A program made the position numbers and the translations under genes. Positions 51,598-63,049 of a stretch of DNA of 64,000 nt are shown here, piece by piece; position 1 is the first letter of the stretch, and each line of letters starts with the position of its first letter. The DNA is taken from contig NZ_CP017181.1 of assembly GCF_001729765.1 (NCBI RefSeq), forward strand, positions 4,278,001-4,342,000. Direction: 5' to 3'. Below the pieces are notes generated by a model. It was not told the DNA's origin. It did not search any database and was given only the letters and a program-made list of their open reading frames with translations. The DNA comes from Enterobacter kobei. GTDB taxonomy: Bacteria; Pseudomonadota; Gammaproteobacteria; Enterobacterales; Enterobacteriaceae.

Positions 51598-53238
51598 TTA
51601 CCGCTGTGCCAATACGTTAAATACTTCTGCCACCGCAACCGCCCCCGGATCCATCACGCCATCCAGGTTCTCTTTGTTCACATACGACGAGCGCCCTGCT
51701 CCTGCTTTCTCCATTTTTGCCGTTGCTTCTGCCCCCTGCTGCGCTGCCTGCGCCGCTGCCTGAAGATCATTTTTCTGCAACGCCTCCAGCGCCGGTTGTA
51801 GCGCATCGATCAGGGTGCGATCGCCGAGATCCGCGCCGCCATACTGCTTCATTTGCGCCAGCCCGCTCAGCAGCGCATCCGGAAGCGATTTTCCGTCATG
51901 CAACTTTTGCCCGGCTGCCGTAAAGAAGATCGACATCAGTACGCCACTCGATCCGCCCATCACCGTTGCCAGCCGCTCCCCTACCAGCAGCAGAAGCTTA
52001 GAGACATCATCAAGCGGAAGCGCATGCTCCTCCAGACGCTGCGCAATATCCCGCGCGCCTTGCGCAAAGGTGGAGCCGGTATCGCCGTCGCCCACTTTGG
52101 CATCCAGCGCGTTCAGACGATTTTCCAGTTGGATCAGCGTCCTGGCTACCGAGGAGACAGACTTTTCGACCTGTGGGTTTTCCGACGGAGTGTATTCCAC
52201 GCGGTCATGGATGGCACTATGTGCGACGGTACGCAGTGGCGCAAACGCCACGGGTTTCTGCCAGCCCAGCGTTTCCACCTCTTCATGAAGCGCTTTTTCG
52301 AACAGATCGTTGAGCTTCAGCAGCGTCAGCGAAAAACCCTTCATATCCAGAGCGCTTACCAGCGGGGCCGGGCCAATAAGATAAGCAATACTCTCTTTCA
52401 GCGCCGAGTGCGCCAGCTCTTTGGTCAGTAACGCCATTTCCAGCGCCGATACGCCACCAAGATTGTTAATCAGCACCGCAAAGCGCCCTTCACCCGCCTG
52501 CGCTTTCAGCGGGGTCACCAGCGTGTCGATAATCGCTTTGCTGTTTTGTGTGTCGACAACGGAAGCGCCCGGCTCACCGTGGATCCCCAGCCCCAGCTCG
52601 ACATGACCCTGCTTAATGCGTCCCTCTTCATCGTCACTGCCCGGCAGGTTGCAGGTTTGCATCGCCACGCCCAGACTCCAGAGGTTATCGCAGGCCTGTT
52701 GCGCAATATCCCGCACTTCACTCAACGATTTCCCCTGCTCCGCCGCATAGCCCGCAATCTTATGCACCAGCGCCGTACCGGCAATACCGCGCGGCTGTTT
52801 GTTGTCGGGCAGCGCGATATCGTCCGCCACAATCACCATTTCGACCTTCAGCCCGTAACGTTTGGCCTTCTCGGCCGCCAGACCGAAGTTCAGCCGATCG
52901 CCGGTGTAATTTTTGACAATCAGCAGACAGCCGCGATCGCCCGTGACCGCGACAATGGCATTCAGCACCGCATCCACGCTCGGCGAGGCAAACAGATCGC
53001 CGCAGACGGCAGCCGTCAGCATGCCTTTGCCGACAAACCCGGCATGCGCGGGCTCGTGGCCAGAGCCGCCGCCGGAGATCACCGCCACGCGGCTTTTGTC
53101 CCAGTCACCGCGCGCGACAATCCTGATGGCAGGATCAATATCGAGTTTGACGAGATTCGCGTGTGGCGCAGAAAGCAGTATGCCTTCAATGGCATCGTTG
53201 ACCAGCTGTTTGCGATCGTTAAAGAAGAATCTGGACAT
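51598..53238 (-). CDS. ATP-dependent dihydroxyacetone kinase (single-chain DhaK type)
   Basis: 546-residue fusion of DAK1 (about 1-325) and DAK2 (about 360-546), like Citrobacter freundii DhaK (about 552 aa) and unlike the three-subunit PTS-linked DhaKLM of E. coli. H220 in GIHGEPGAS is the covalent dihydroxyacetone site; K109 and D114 are conserved; the ATP/Mg loop reads DAKVGDGDTGSTF (379-391). It stands alone, without glycerol dehydrogenase or a regulator nearby. Likely phosphorylates dihydroxyacetone or related short ketoses/aldoses. Confidence 0.88.
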   Translation of the reverse strand: MSRFFFNDRKQLVNDAIEGILLSAPHANLVKLDIDPAIRIVARGDWDKSRVAVISGGGSGHEPAHAGFVGKGMLTAAVCGDLFASPSVDAVLNAIVAVTGDRGCLLIVKNYTGDRLNFGLAAEKAKRYGLKVEMVIVADDIALPDNKQPRGIAGTALVHKIAGYAAEQGKSLSEVRDIAQQACDNLWSLGVAMQTCNLPGSDDEEGRIKQGHVELGLGIHGEPGASVVDTQNSKAIIDTLVTPLKAQAGEGRFAVLINNLGGVSALEMALLTKELAHSALKESIAYLIGPAPLVSALDMKGFSLTLLKLNDLFEKALHEEVETLGWQKPVAFAPLRTVAHSAIHDRVEYTPSENPQVEKSVSSVARTLIQLENRLNALDAKVGDGDTGSTFAQGARDIAQRLEEHALPLDDVSKLLLLVGERLATVMGGSSGVLMSIFFTAAGQKLHDGKSLPDALLSGLAQMKQYGGADLGDRTLIDALQPALEALQKNDLQAAAQAAQQGAEATAKMEKAGAGRSSYVNKENLDGVMDPGAVAVAEVFNVLAQR

Positions 53239-53375
53239 AGTTTCCCACTATTTTGTTAACCGTATGCAAAAGCATAGTCCGCGCTGGATAATGCGCCGCA
53301 AAGTCAGCAATTTACTCAGCCATTTTGCCGTCAGGTTGCCTATACTCCACCCAGGACTAAGAGAGGAAGCGCATT

Positions 53376-54878
53376 ATGAGTACACCATTGTTAATTGCCC
53401 GGACGCTGGAAAAAGAGCTGTATCTGCTGCCCGCGATGGCGAACCGCCACGGCCTGATCACCGGCGCGACCGGGACGGGGAAAACCGTCACCCTGCAGAA
53501 GCTGGCGGAGTCGCTTTCAGAGATTGGCGTGCCGGTCTTTATGGCTGACGTGAAAGGCGATTTAACCGGTGTGGCTCAGGAGGGTACCGCCTCTGAAAAA
53601 TTGCTCGAGCGGCTGAAGAATATTGGCATCACGGACTGGACGCCGCACGGCAACCCGGTGGTGGTATGGGATATCTTCGGTGAGAAAGGCCACCCGGTCC
53701 GCGCCACCGTCTCCGACCTCGGCCCGCTGCTGCTCGCCCGTCTGCTTAACCTTAACGATGTCCAGTCCGGGGTACTGAATATTATCTTCCGCATCGCCGA
53801 TGACCAGGGACTGCTGCTGCTCGATTTCAAAGATCTGCGGGCCATTACCCAGTACATCGGGGATAACGCTAAATCTTTCCAGAACCAGTACGGCAATATC
53901 AGCAGCGCTTCTGTCGGCGCGATTCAACGCGGGTTGCTCACTCTTGAACAACAGGGTGCCGAACACTTCTTTGGTGAACCGATGCTGGATATCAAAGACT
54001 GGATGCGCACCGACAGCAGCGGCAAAGGCATCATCAACATTCTGAGCTCAGAGAAGCTCTACCAGATGCCGAAACTCTACGCCGCCAGCCTGCTGTGGAT
54101 GCTCTCCGAGCTTTATGAACAGCTGCCCGAAGCGGGTGACCTGGAAAAACCGAAGCTGGTGTTCTTCTTTGACGAAGCGCACCTGCTGTTCAACGACGCC
54201 CCACAGGTCTTGCTGGATAAGATTGAACAGGTCATCCGCCTGATCCGCTCCAAAGGCGTCGGCGTCTGGTTTGTCTCGCAAAACCCGTCGGATATCCCCG
54301 ATAACGTGCTCGGGCAGCTCGGCAACCGCGTCCAGCATGCCCTGCGCGCCTTCACGCCAAAGGATCAGAAAGCGGTGAAAGCCGCCGCGCAAACCATGCG
54401 TGCGAATCCAGCCTTTGATACCGAAGCCGCCATTCAGGCGCTGGGCACCGGTGAAGCGCTGATATCGTTCCTTGATGCGAAGGGCAGCCCATCCATCGTG
54501 GAACGTGCGATGGTGATTGCGCCCTGCTCGCGTATGGGGCCCGTCACTGATGATGAACGTAACGGCCTGATTAACCATTCTCCGGTTTACGGTAAGTACG
54601 AAGACGAGGTGGATCGCGAGTCCGCGTTTGAGATGCTGCAAAAAGGCGTGCAGGCAACAACGGAGTCCCAGGATGCCCCTGCCGCAAAAGGGCAGTCCGT
54701 CGCCGTAGATGATGGCATTCTCGGTGGACTCAAAGACATTCTGTTTGGCAGCACCGGTCCGCGCGGCGGCAAACGCGACGGCGTGGTGCAAACCATGGCG
54801 AAAAGCGCGGCGCGGCAGGTCACCAATCAGATTGTACGCGGCATGCTGGGGAGTTTGTTAGGCGGCCGTCGCCGGTAG
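53376..54878 (+). CDS. yjgR: HerA-like ATPase YjgR (DUF853)
   Basis: 500 residues, the E. coli length. Walker A GATGTGKT (30-37), Walker [13 protein letters not shown] (near 265), and a sensor-like WFVSQNP. Related to HerA/FtsK-type ATPases; function unknown. TATACT lies about 40 nt before the ATG. Its last 21 bp overlap yhcC tail to tail. Confidence 0.94.
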   Translation: MSTPLLIARTLEKELYLLPAMANRHGLITGATGTGKTVTLQKLAESLSEIGVPVFMADVKGDLTGVAQEGTASEKLLERLKNIGITDWTPHGNPVVVWDIFGEKGHPVRATVSDLGPLLLARLLNLNDVQSGVLNIIFRIADDQGLLLLDFKDLRAITQYIGDNAKSFQNQYGNISSASVGAIQRGLLTLEQQGAEHFFGEPMLDIKDWMRTDSSGKGIINILSSEKLYQMPKLYAASLLWMLSELYEQLPEAGDLEKPKLVFFFDEAHLLFNDAPQVLLDKIEQVIRLIRSKGVGVWFVSQNPSDIPDNVLGQLGNRVQHALRAFTPKDQKAVKAAAQTMRANPAFDTEAAIQALGTGEALISFLDAKGSPSIVERAMVIAPCSRMGPVTDDERNGLINHSPVYGKYEDEVDRESAFEMLQKGVQATTESQDAPAAKGQSVAVDDGILGGLKDILFGSTGPRGGKRDGVVQTMAKSAARQVTNQIVRGMLGSLLGGRRR

Positions 54879-55799
54879 ACGGGGAACCCACGGGCGCCCC
54901 AGCGCCGAACCCTGTACGCCGTTTTCCTGCAGATAGCGGTCAATTTCCACCATCCCCGTCCAGCGGTTCTCACACCAGAGCGGTGCCAGAAGCGTTGGAC
55001 GGCGGGCGCTGGCCGAGATGCGATGGTAAACAATCTCTGGCGGCGTGTGGCGAATCATCTCCCCCGCGGTCACCGTATAGTCCTCAAGCTCAATACCGCT
55101 CAACCGCCCCGCTTGCCAGGCTTTCGCCATAATGCTTCCCGTAACGATGTGCAGCGGATGCAGCTTGATACCGTCCACGCCTGTCTCAACGACCTTTTCC
55201 AGCGTCTCCAGGCCGTGCTGCTGCCCTTCGCCAGGGAGACCGACAATCAGGTGTGAACAGACCTTCAACCCACGCGCGCGCGCGAGGCGTGTGGTGCGCT
55301 GGTAACAGGCGAAATCATGGCCACGGTTAATGCGGTGCAGGGTTTTGTCATGTGCGGTCTGCAAGCCCAGTTCCAGCCAGATCTCGTAGCCTTGCTCCTT
55401 ATACTCGCTGAGCAAGTCCAGCACCGCTTCCGGCACACAGTCCGGACGCGTACCGACGCACAACCCCACAATGTTCGCCTGCGTGACTGCCTGCTGATAC
55501 ATGGACCGCAGCACCTGCACTTCCGCCCAGGTACTGGTGTACGCCTGGAAATAGGCCAGATACTGCTTTGCGCGGTTAACCCGGCTGGCCTGATGTGCGA
55601 GCTGCTCTGCAATAGATTTATGCTGCTGAGCTTCGTCAGCAAAGGAGGCCACGTTACAGAAAGTGCAGCCACCGCGCCCGATGGTGCCATCGCGATTCGG
55701 ACAGCTAAAACCGCCGTGCAGCGTCAGCTTGTGAACCTTTTGCCCGTAGCGCTGCAAAAGATCCCCACCAAACATATTGACTAATTTCTGTAACTGCAT
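54858..55799 (-). CDS. yhcC: radical SAM protein YhcC
   Basis: 313 residues from [12 protein letters not shown] (E. coli 309); an upstream reading adds 14 residues not conserved. The 4Fe-4S cysteines are C33, C45 and C48 (CPN...GGCTFCN). Elp3-like radical SAM fold; substrate unproven. The last residues (RLPATAA) differ from E. coli because the reading frame runs into the end of yjgR on the opposite strand. Confidence 0.93.
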   Translation of the reverse strand: MQLQKLVNMFGGDLLQRYGQKVHKLTLHGGFSCPNRDGTIGRGGCTFCNVASFADEAQQHKSIAEQLAHQASRVNRAKQYLAYFQAYTSTWAEVQVLRSMYQQAVTQANIVGLCVGTRPDCVPEAVLDLLSEYKEQGYEIWLELGLQTAHDKTLHRINRGHDFACYQRTTRLARARGLKVCSHLIVGLPGEGQQHGLETLEKVVETGVDGIKLHPLHIVTGSIMAKAWQAGRLSGIELEDYTVTAGEMIRHTPPEIVYHRISASARRPTLLAPLWCENRWTGMVEIDRYLQENGVQGSALGRPWVPRLPATAA

Positions 55800-56485
55800 A
55801 ATCTGATAGACCGTCCCAAAGAAAGGGGACAAGCCTGCCATTTTTAGCCTCTGTCGGCGATGACCTGGATCAATCGCCCTGGACGGCCTTTATCTATATG
55901 AATAAATACTCAGGATTACTGCAGTTTCATTCACACCACCTGTGATTACTTTTCCTTATGTTCTGATTGTTTTTTTCATTTATAGCGCCAGCACTGAAAA
56001 ACAGTGACTTTATGCGGGTTTAGAACCCATGCCAGATTATTGTTCTGCGTTAAAACCACTATTCAGCACGCTACGTTGATAATACCGCTTACATATAGTG
56101 AGACAGATCACACTCCGTTGCGGTCTACAAGGGCTTTTAATCAATGTAAAAATAGTTAAATATCCTTTATTTACAAACACATAGTCACTCTTTAGCACAT
56201 TTTTGGATAAATAAGATTGCCATTTGACCTGTGTACCAATTCCCGATAAGTTGGAAATCCGCTGGAAGCTTTCTGGATGAGCGGCCTGCTCATCATATTT
56301 ATGCAGTAATTGAGATTCCCTCTGAAGCAAGTCCTCAAACTTGTTTACCTGCGCGAAAGGATGAAAAGAGGGCGAATGCGAGGTACGCGTATGAAGCGCA
56401 AACCCCGTCGCCATGCTCTTTCTGCGCCTGTGCGCCACGGTAAAGTTCAGAGAGAAGCCCGACGAGCCTGGGGAGGTTCACTGAT
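55800..56485 (+). promoter_or_regulatory. long gltB control region
   Basis: 686 bp, A/T-rich (especially 55890-56250), with no conserved gene apart from the small ORF at 56391. In E. coli the gltBDF upstream region is controlled by Lrp, IHF, CRP and ArgR. A CRP-type site is visible at 56097-56112. AATCAATGTAAAA near 56140 is a partial IHF match. A TTGACC (56224-56229) with TAAGTT 17 bp later (56247-56252) is a possible promoter, but the -10 is weak. Operators for Lrp cannot be read by eye. Confidence 0.6.
56097..56112 (+). promoter_or_regulatory. CRP-like site upstream of gltB
   Basis: AGTGA-GACAGA-TCACA matches the CRP consensus TGTGA-N6-TCACA at nine of ten half-site positions, 374 bp before gltB. 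CRP control of gltBDF is reported in E. coli. Confidence 0.55.
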
Positions 56486-56534
56486 ATGTTGTACGATAAA
56501 TCCCTTGAGAAGGATAACTGTGGTTTCGGCCTGA
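56391..56534 (+). CDS. possible short upstream ORF overlapping gltB
   Basis: 47 codons beginning [15 protein letters not shown], very basic, with GAGG seven bases before the ATG. It ends 49 nt inside gltB in another frame and covers the gltB Shine-Dalgarno (GGGAGG). It has no domain I know. From memory, some E. coli GltB entries carry an N-terminal extension starting with a similar KPRRHALS sequence, suggesting this start region is conserved. Could be a leader peptide that couples or tunes gltB translation, or a chance ORF. Confidence 0.35.
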   Translation: MKRKPRRHALSAPVRHGKVQREARRAWGGSLICCTINPLRRITVVSA

Positions 56535-59500
56535 TCGCCCACATAGAAGGCGAACCTAGCCACAAGGTAGTGCGTACCGCTATTCACGCACTGGCCCGTA
56601 TGCAGCACCGTGGCGCCATCCTTGCTGATGGTAAAACCGGCGACGGTTGTGGCCTGCTGCTGCAAAAACCGGATCGTTTCTTCCGTATCGTTGCGGAAGA
56701 GCGCGGCTGGCGTTTAGCCAAAAACTACGCTGTCGGTATGCTGTTCCTGAACCAGGATCCTGAAAAGGCTGCCGCTTCACGCCGCATCGTCGAAGAAGAA
56801 CTTCAGCGTGAAACCCTGTCGATTGTCGGCTGGCGCGATGTGCCAACCAACGAAGGGGTGCTCGGTGAAATCGCCCTCTCCTCACTGCCTCGTATTGAGC
56901 AGATTTTTGTTAACGCGCCTGCGGGCTGGCGTCCGCGCGATATGGAACGCCGCCTGTTTATCGCCCGTCGCCGCATTGAAAAACGTCTCCAGGACGATAA
57001 AGAGTTCTACGTCTGTAGCCTCTCCAACCTGGTCAATATCTATAAAGGTCTGTGTATGCCGGCTGATCTGCCGCGCTTTTACCTGGACCTGGCGGACCTG
57101 CGTCTGGAATCGGCCATTTGCCTGTTCCACCAGCGCTTCTCCACCAACACCGTTCCACGCTGGCCGCTGGCGCAGCCGTTCCGCTATCTGGCGCACAACG
57201 GCGAGATCAACACCATCACCGGTAACCGCCAGTGGGCTCGCGCCCGTACTTATAAGTTCCAGACGCCACTGATCCCTGACCTGCACGACGCTGCGCCGTT
57301 CGTGAATGAAACTGGCTCGGACTCAAGCTCCATGGACAACATGCTGGAGCTGCTGCTGGCGGGCGGGATGGACATCGTGCGCGCCATGCGTCTGCTGGTG
57401 CCACCGGCATGGCAGAACAACCCGGATATGGACCCTGAGCTGCGCGCCTTCTTCGACTTTAACTCCATGCACATGGAGCCGTGGGACGGCCCGGCGGGCA
57501 TCGTTATGTCCGACGGTCGTTTTGCCGCCTGCAACCTGGACCGTAACGGTCTGCGTCCGGCGCGATACGTCATCACAAAAGACAAGCTCATCACCTGTGC
57601 CTCTGAAGTCGGTATCTGGGATTACCAGCCTGATGAAGTGGTCGAGAAAGGCCGCGTCGGTCCGGGCGAGCTGATGGTTATTGACACCCGCGGTGGGCGC
57701 ATCCTGCACTCTGCCGAAACCGATCACGATCTGAAGAGCCGTCATCCATACAAAGAGTGGATGGAGAAGAACGTGCGTCGTCTGGTGCCGTTTGAAGATT
57801 TGTCGGACGAAGAAGTGGGCAGCCGCGAGCTGGACGACGATACGCTAGCAAGTTTCCAGAAACAGTTTAACTACAGCGCGGAAGAGCTGGACTCGGTTAT
57901 CCGTGTGCTCGGTGAAAACGGCCAGGAAGCAGTCGGCTCCATGGGTGACGATACCCCATTTGCCGTGCTCTCCAGCCAGCCACGCATCATTTATGACTAC
58001 TTCCGCCAGCAGTTCGCGCAGGTTACTAACCCGCCAATCGATCCGCTGCGTGAAGCCCACGTGATGTCCCTGGCCACCAGCATCGGTCGCGAGATGAACG
58101 TCTTCTGCGAAGCCGAAGGCCAGGCGCACCGTCTGACCTTTAAATCGCCGATCCTGCTGTACTCCGACTTCAAACAGCTCACCACCATGACCGAGGAGCA
58201 CTACCGCGCCGACACGCTCGACATTACGTTTGACGTGAACGACGCGAGCCTCGAAGAGACGGTGAATGCGCTGTGTGACAAAGCCGAACAGATGGTGCGT
58301 AACGGTACCGTTCTGCTGGTGCTGTCTGACCGCAATATCGCGAAAAACCGTCTGCCGGTGCCTGCGCCAATGGCGGTGGGTGCTATCCAGACGCGTCTGG
58401 TGGATAAGAGCCTGCGCTGCGATGCCAACATTATTGTTGAAACCGCCAGCGCCCGCGACCCGCACCACTTTGCCGTGCTGTTAGGTTTTGGCGCGACGGC
58501 GATCTACCCGTACCTGGCCTACGAAACGCTGGCCCGTCTGGTGGATACCCGCGCGATCGACAAAGATTACCGTACTGTGATGCTGAACTACCGTAACGGC
58601 ATCAACAAAGGCCTGTACAAGATCATGTCCAAAATGGGCATCTCGACCATTGCCTCTTATCGCTGTTCGAAGCTCTTTGAAGCGGTCGGCCTGCATGATG
58701 ACGTGGCAAATCTCTGCTTCCAGGGCGTGGTTAGCCGTATCGGTGGAGCCGGTTTTGCTGACTTCCAGCAGGATCTGGTGAACCTGTCCAAACGTGCCTG
58801 GCTGGCACGTAAGCCGCTGGATCAAGGCGGTCTGCTGAAATACGTTCACGGTGGTGAATACCACGCCTATAACCCGGACGTGGTGCGCACGCTGCAGCAG
58901 GCGGTGCAGAGCGGTGAATACAGCGATTATCAGCAGTATGCTGAGCTGGTGAACAACCGTCCGGCGGCGACGCTGCGCGATCTCATTGCCCTGAATCCGG
59001 GTGATGAAGCGGTCAGCATTGACGACGTTGAGCCTGCTTCCGAGCTGTTCAAACGCTTCGACACCGCGGCAATGTCCATTGGCGCACTGAGCCCGGAAGC
59101 CCACGAGGCGCTGGCCGAAGCCATGAACAGCATCGGCGGTAACTCCAACTCCGGTGAAGGCGGTGAAGATCCGGCGCGTTACGGCACCAATAAAGTGTCC
59201 CGTATCAAGCAGGTGGCATCCGGTCGTTTTGGCGTGACGCCTGCGTACCTGGTCAACGCCGACGTGATTCAGATTAAAGTCGCTCAGGGTGCGAAACCGG
59301 GCGAAGGCGGTCAGTTGCCGGGGGATAAAGTTACCCCGTACATCGCCAAACTACGCTACTCGGTGCCGGGAGTGACGCTGATCTCCCCGCCACCGCACCA
59401 CGATATCTACTCTATCGAGGACTTAGCGCAGCTGATTTTCGACCTGAAACAGGTCAACCCGAAAGCGATGATCTCCGTGAAGCTGGTTTCCGAACCGGGC

Positions 59501-60946
59501 GTGGGCACCATCGCTACCGGCGTGGCGAAAGCCTATGCGGATCTTATCACCATCGCCGGCTATGACGGCGGCACCGGCGCAAGCCCGCTCTCCTCCGTGA
59601 AATACGCGGGCTGCCCGTGGGAGCTTGGCCTGGTGGAAACCCAGCAGGCGCTGGTGGCTAACGGTCTGCGTCACAAGATCCGCCTGCAGGTGGACGGCGG
59701 CCTGAAAACGGGTCTCGACATCATTAAAGCGGCGATCCTCGGCGCGGAAAGCTTCGGCTTCGGTACCGGCCCAATGGTTGCGCTCGGCTGTAAATACCTG
59801 CGTATTTGCCACCTGAACAACTGCGCAACCGGCGTTGCTACCCAGGACGAGAAGCTGCGTAAGAACCACTATCACGGTCTGCCGTTCAAAGTGACCAACT
59901 ACTTTGAGTTCATCGCCCGCGAAACCCGCGAGCTGATGGCGCAGCTGGGCGTGAAACGCCTGGTGGACCTGATTGGCCGTACCGACCTGCTGAAAGAGCT
60001 GGACGGTTTCACCGCTAAGCAGCAGAAGCTTGAGCTGTCTAAGCTGCTGGAAACCGCGCAGCCGCACCCTGGCAAAGCAGTCTACTGCACCGAGAACAAC
60101 CCGCCGTTCGATAACGGCGTGCTGAACGCGCAGCTGTTGCAGCAGGCGAAACCGTACGTGGACGACAAGCAGAGCAAAACGTTCTGGTTTGATATCCGCA
60201 ACACCGACCGCTCCGTGGGCGCCTCCCTCTCCGGCTACATCGCGCAAACGCACGGTGACCAGGGGCTGGCGGCGGATCCGATTACCGCGCACTTCAGCGG
60301 TACAGCGGGTCAGAGCTTCGGCGTATGGAACGCAGGCGGCGTTGAGCTGTATCTGACCGGCGATGCCAACGACTACGTCGGTAAAGGCATGGCGGGTGGT
60401 CTGCTGGCAGTGCGCCCTCCGGTCGGCTCTGCCTTCCGCAGCCACGAAGCGAGCATCATCGGTAACACCTGTCTGTACGGCGCGACCGGCGGTCGTCTGT
60501 TCGCCGCGGGCCGTGCGGGTGAGCGTTTTGCGGTGCGTAACTCCGGTGCCATCACCGTGGTGGAAGGCATTGGCGATAACGGTTGTGAATACATGACGGG
60601 CGGGATTGTTTGCGTTCTGGGTAAAACCGGCGTGAACTTTGGCGCAGGCATGACGGGCGGTTTTGCCTACGTCCTGGATGAAGACGGTGAGTTCCGCAAA
60701 CGCGTGAACCCGGAACTGGTGGAAGTGCTGGACGTTGATACGCTGGCTATCCATGAAGAACACCTGCGCGGTTTGATTACCGAACACGTGCAGCATACCG
60801 GTTCTTCGCGCGGCGAAGAGATCCTGGCGAACTGGCCGGCGTTCTCAGCGAAATTTGCGCTGGTTAAACCGAAGTCCAGCGATGTTAAAGCCCTGTTGGG
60901 TCACCGTAGTCGTAGCGCAGCAGAGCTGCGCGTGCAGGCGCAGTAA
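56486..60946 (+). CDS. gltB: glutamate synthase large subunit
   Basis: NADPH-GOGAT large subunit, making glutamate from glutamine and 2-oxoglutarate. 1486 residues. An 11-residue propeptide ([11 protein letters not shown]) is removed to expose the catalytic C12 of the Ntn amidotransferase domain; then the central domain, FMN-binding synthase domain, the 3Fe-4S cluster in [12 protein letters not shown], and the C-terminal beta-helix (GXXG repeats from about 1230). Start has GGGAGG nine bases upstream. gltD follows after 9 nt. Confidence 0.98.
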   Translation: MLYDKSLEKDNCGFGLIAHIEGEPSHKVVRTAIHALARMQHRGAILADGKTGDGCGLLLQKPDRFFRIVAEERGWRLAKNYAVGMLFLNQDPEKAAASRRIVEEELQRETLSIVGWRDVPTNEGVLGEIALSSLPRIEQIFVNAPAGWRPRDMERRLFIARRRIEKRLQDDKEFYVCSLSNLVNIYKGLCMPADLPRFYLDLADLRLESAICLFHQRFSTNTVPRWPLAQPFRYLAHNGEINTITGNRQWARARTYKFQTPLIPDLHDAAPFVNETGSDSSSMDNMLELLLAGGMDIVRAMRLLVPPAWQNNPDMDPELRAFFDFNSMHMEPWDGPAGIVMSDGRFAACNLDRNGLRPARYVITKDKLITCASEVGIWDYQPDEVVEKGRVGPGELMVIDTRGGRILHSAETDHDLKSRHPYKEWMEKNVRRLVPFEDLSDEEVGSRELDDDTLASFQKQFNYSAEELDSVIRVLGENGQEAVGSMGDDTPFAVLSSQPRIIYDYFRQQFAQVTNPPIDPLREAHVMSLATSIGREMNVFCEAEGQAHRLTFKSPILLYSDFKQLTTMTEEHYRADTLDITFDVNDASLEETVNALCDKAEQMVRNGTVLLVLSDRNIAKNRLPVPAPMAVGAIQTRLVDKSLRCDANIIVETASARDPHHFAVLLGFGATAIYPYLAYETLARLVDTRAIDKDYRTVMLNYRNGINKGLYKIMSKMGISTIASYRCSKLFEAVGLHDDVANLCFQGVVSRIGGAGFADFQQDLVNLSKRAWLARKPLDQGGLLKYVHGGEYHAYNPDVVRTLQQAVQSGEYSDYQQYAELVNNRPAATLRDLIALNPGDEAVSIDDVEPASELFKRFDTAAMSIGALSPEAHEALAEAMNSIGGNSNSGEGGEDPARYGTNKVSRIKQVASGRFGVTPAYLVNADVIQIKVAQGAKPGEGGQLPGDKVTPYIAKLRYSVPGVTLISPPPHHDIYSIEDLAQLIFDLKQVNPKAMISVKLVSEPGVGTIATGVAKAYADLITIAGYDGGTGASPLSSVKYAGCPWELGLVETQQALVANGLRHKIRLQVDGGLKTGLDIIKAAILGAESFGFGTGPMVALGCKYLRICHLNNCATGVATQDEKLRKNHYHGLPFKVTNYFEFIARETRELMAQLGVKRLVDLIGRTDLLKELDGFTAKQQKLELSKLLETAQPHPGKAVYCTENNPPFDNGVLNAQLLQQAKPYVDDKQSKTFWFDIRNTDRSVGASLSGYIAQTHGDQGLAADPITAHFSGTAGQSFGVWNAGGVELYLTGDANDYVGKGMAGGLLAVRPPVGSAFRSHEASIIGNTCLYGATGGRLFAAGRAGERFAVRNSGAITVVEGIGDNGCEYMTGGIVCVLGKTGVNFGAGMTGGFAYVLDEDGEFRKRVNPELVEVLDVDTLAIHEEHLRGLITEHVQHTGSSRGEEILANWPAFSAKFALVKPKSSDVKALLGHRSRSAAELRVQAQ

Positions 60947-62374
<1,428 letters not shown>

Positions 62375-62414
62375 GAAAAAAGCCGGAGGGTATTTACCCT
62401 CCGGCTTTTTTTAT
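62375..62414 (+). terminator. gltBD terminator
   Basis: AGCCGGAGGGTA-TT-TACCCTCCGGCT stem followed by TTTTTTT directly after gltD; the A run on the other side may let it serve the minus strand too. Confidence 0.9.
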
Positions 62415-62488
62415 GCGGTTTACAGCCATTGATTATCACCCTACCCCGCATGCAGCTCCGCTTTTAAGGAGTGCCGCGAAGAGAAGGG

Positions 62489-63049
62489 TTACTTCGTCAA
62501 TAAACTCCAGGACAAATCACTTTCCAGCGTAGTTTGATCTGTCAGATGGCTGAACGCGCTATCGTTGAGAACCGGCGAGAGCGTTACGTTGAAACTCATC
62601 TGCTGGCCGGAAGGAACCTGGTTATTCTCAAGCGCAATCACCGCCTCGTTATTACGCAGGTAGAGAGGTGTCGGCGTACCGTTTTCAGGCGTAAAATTTA
62701 GCTGATCAACTGTTTTACCCACACTGTAACTTTTGCCATCGACGGTCATGTTGTCAATTTTGACCGCGACACCACCGGACTGCCCAAAAAGAAACCGCCC
62801 CTTATCTCCAGCTGTACCGCGCAGTAACACCGCCATCTGCTGAGTCTGAGGACAGAAAACGTTGACCGTGATGTCACGATCGGCCATTTTGTGCCAGTCC
62901 TGTTGCGTCGCTTCGATCGTATCCCGACGCATCTCGTGATAATCCACCACCGGCTGTGAGAGGCTGATCTGGCAGTCTTCAGCATGGGTTACCCCTGTCA
63001 TACCGAGCATCAGCAAGGCTACTAAGCCCGATAAGTGTCGACTGTTCAT
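62489..63049 (-). CDS. minor fimbrial subunit-like protein
   Basis: 186 residues with a signal peptide (cut after THA, near residue 23) and mature start EDCQISLSQPV. Two cysteines (in EDCQI and VFCPQ) could form the disulfide typical of pilins, and the C-terminus has alternating hydrophobic strands. It overlaps the usher gene by 4 nt (ATGA), so it is the last gene of that operon. I do not recognise a closer family; it may be a tip or anchor subunit. Confidence 0.65.
   Translation of the reverse strand: MNSRHLSGLVALLMLGMTGVTHAEDCQISLSQPVVDYHEMRRDTIEATQQDWHKMADRDITVNVFCPQTQQMAVLLRGTAGDKGRFLFGQSGGVAVKIDNMTVDGKSYSVGKTVDQLNFTPENGTPTPLYLRNNEAVIALENNQVPSGQQMSFNVTLSPVLNDSAFSHLTDQTTLESDLSWSLLTK

Noticed and set aside
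55930..55950. TCACA and TGTGA half-sites as a second CRP site
   Set aside because: The half-sites face the wrong way and are 5 bp apart, not TGTGA-N6-TCACA.
56037..56438. 133-codon minus-strand frame in the gltB control region
   Set aside because: No Shine-Dalgarno or recognisable domain; it spans the CRP site and A/T-rich control DNA. A chance open frame is more likely.
59423..60796. 457-codon minus-strand frame opposite gltB
   Set aside because: Antisense shadow; gltB on the plus strand has full-length conserved motifs here.
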